From: SIG701 sp045577175
Lineage (GTDB): Bacteria; Bacillota; Clostridia; Oscillospirales; CAG-272
Length of the DNA stretch: 5,303 bases
Direction of reading: 5' to 3'
NCBI GenBank assembly: GCA_045577175.1
Contig: JAZNHT010000002.1
Location: forward strand, 1 to 5,303
Shown: positions 5,163 through 5,303 of the stretch, in pieces
Position numbering within the stretch: the stretch's first letter is position 1
Layout: each line of letters opens with the position of its first letter
Made by a program: the position numbers and the translations under genes
Notes under the pieces: model-generated
Database searches by the model: none
Told to the model about the DNA's origin: nothing
The model's input: only the letters and a program-made list of their open reading frames with translations

Positions 5163-5303
5163 TGCACTGCACGCCGATCATAACTCTCCTAATAAGATGA
5201 AGAAAGAGTGGTATGTTGTCCTGCGAGGTTCCCGGTTTTCCGCGAAAGCGGAAACGACCGCTTAGGCGGTCGAGGGAATCCTCGACGTAAATGCCGCGCC
5301 TCA
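5163..5303 (-). repeat. Exact 141-bp terminal inverted repeat, right arm
   Basis: Perfect reverse complement of 1-141, checked base by base. Identity ends at 5162. See the left arm for the interpretation as an assembly boundary. Confidence 0.95.
5224..5286 (-). other. Branched (cloverleaf-like) secondary structure in the right repeat
   Basis: Identical, in inverted orientation, to the structure at 18-80: a ten-pair closing stem with one bulge enclosing two abutting 7-bp hairpins. Since this part lies within the exact-identity region it gives no independent covariation evidence. Confidence 0.6.

Larger units (their letters stand above)
4759..5303 (-). repeat. Right copy of the dispersed structured repeat, inverted (non-coding)
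   Basis: The reverse complement of the left repeat, located just downstream of rny. It holds in order: a 9-bp hairpin (4765-4773 with 4782-4790); an extra block absent from the left copy containing hairpins 4800-4807/4819-4826 and 4825-4832/4846-4853; an 11-bp hairpin (4868-4878/4885-4895); a small stem 4915-4920/4934-4939; a variable middle; an identical 46-bp core (5092-5137) with palindrome CCCGCGCGGG (5119-5128); and the exact 141-bp end (5163-5303). No gene is supported. It faces away from rny exactly as the left copy faces away from the desulfurase. The outer boundary is cut by the window end. Confidence 0.8.

Noticed and set aside
1..5303. The whole window as a transposon or linear element with terminal inverted repeats
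   Set aside because: It carries rny and a cysteine desulfurase but no transposase, recombinase or replication gene, and the abrupt end of exact identity at 141 bases fits an assembly boundary better.

Overview
The window looks like a chromosomal fragment from a Gram-positive Clostridia-type bacterium (Bacillota), probably an uncultured gut lineage. The support is an RNase Y gene, strong AGGAGG-type ribosome binding sites, consensus SigA promoters, a Gram-positive style lipoprotein and moderately high GC. Placement below class level is inference. The fragment ends look like assembly boundaries rather than biological ends.

Layout: 1-486 is a gene-free repeat. Positions 2207-482 on the minus strand are a two-gene operon: a small secreted lipoprotein followed four bases later by a NifS/IscS-type cysteine desulfurase. 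Positions 2208-2406 are a divergent promoter region. Positions 2407-2865 on the plus strand encode a small secreted or membrane-anchored protein rich in Gly and Asp, closed by a good intrinsic terminator at 2867-2894. A consensus promoter (TTGACA, 16 bp, TATAAT) at 2917-2944 then drives a leader of roughly 140 nt and the RNase Y gene rny (3094-4641), which ends at a hairpin terminator at 4651-4678. Positions 4642-5303 are again gene-free; from about 4759 they hold a second, inverted copy of the left-hand repeat.

The genes do not form one obvious pathway. The desulfurase supplies sulfur for Fe-S clusters or thiolated tRNA, RNase Y is the membrane-tethered endonuclease that starts mRNA decay, and the other two are envelope proteins of unknown role.

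The most unusual content is the pair of flanking repeats. Each lies immediately 3' of the outward-facing transcription unit, in the same orientation relative to that transcription. Each begins with hairpins whose sequences differ while the pairing is kept, and each ends in a compact branched structure of about 63 nt. The outermost 141 bases are exactly identical in inverted orientation, then identity drops abruptly to about 84%. This is the pattern expected when both ends of an assembled contig stop at the same shared k-mer of a dispersed repeat. I see no transposase, CRISPR array, phage gene or tRNA.
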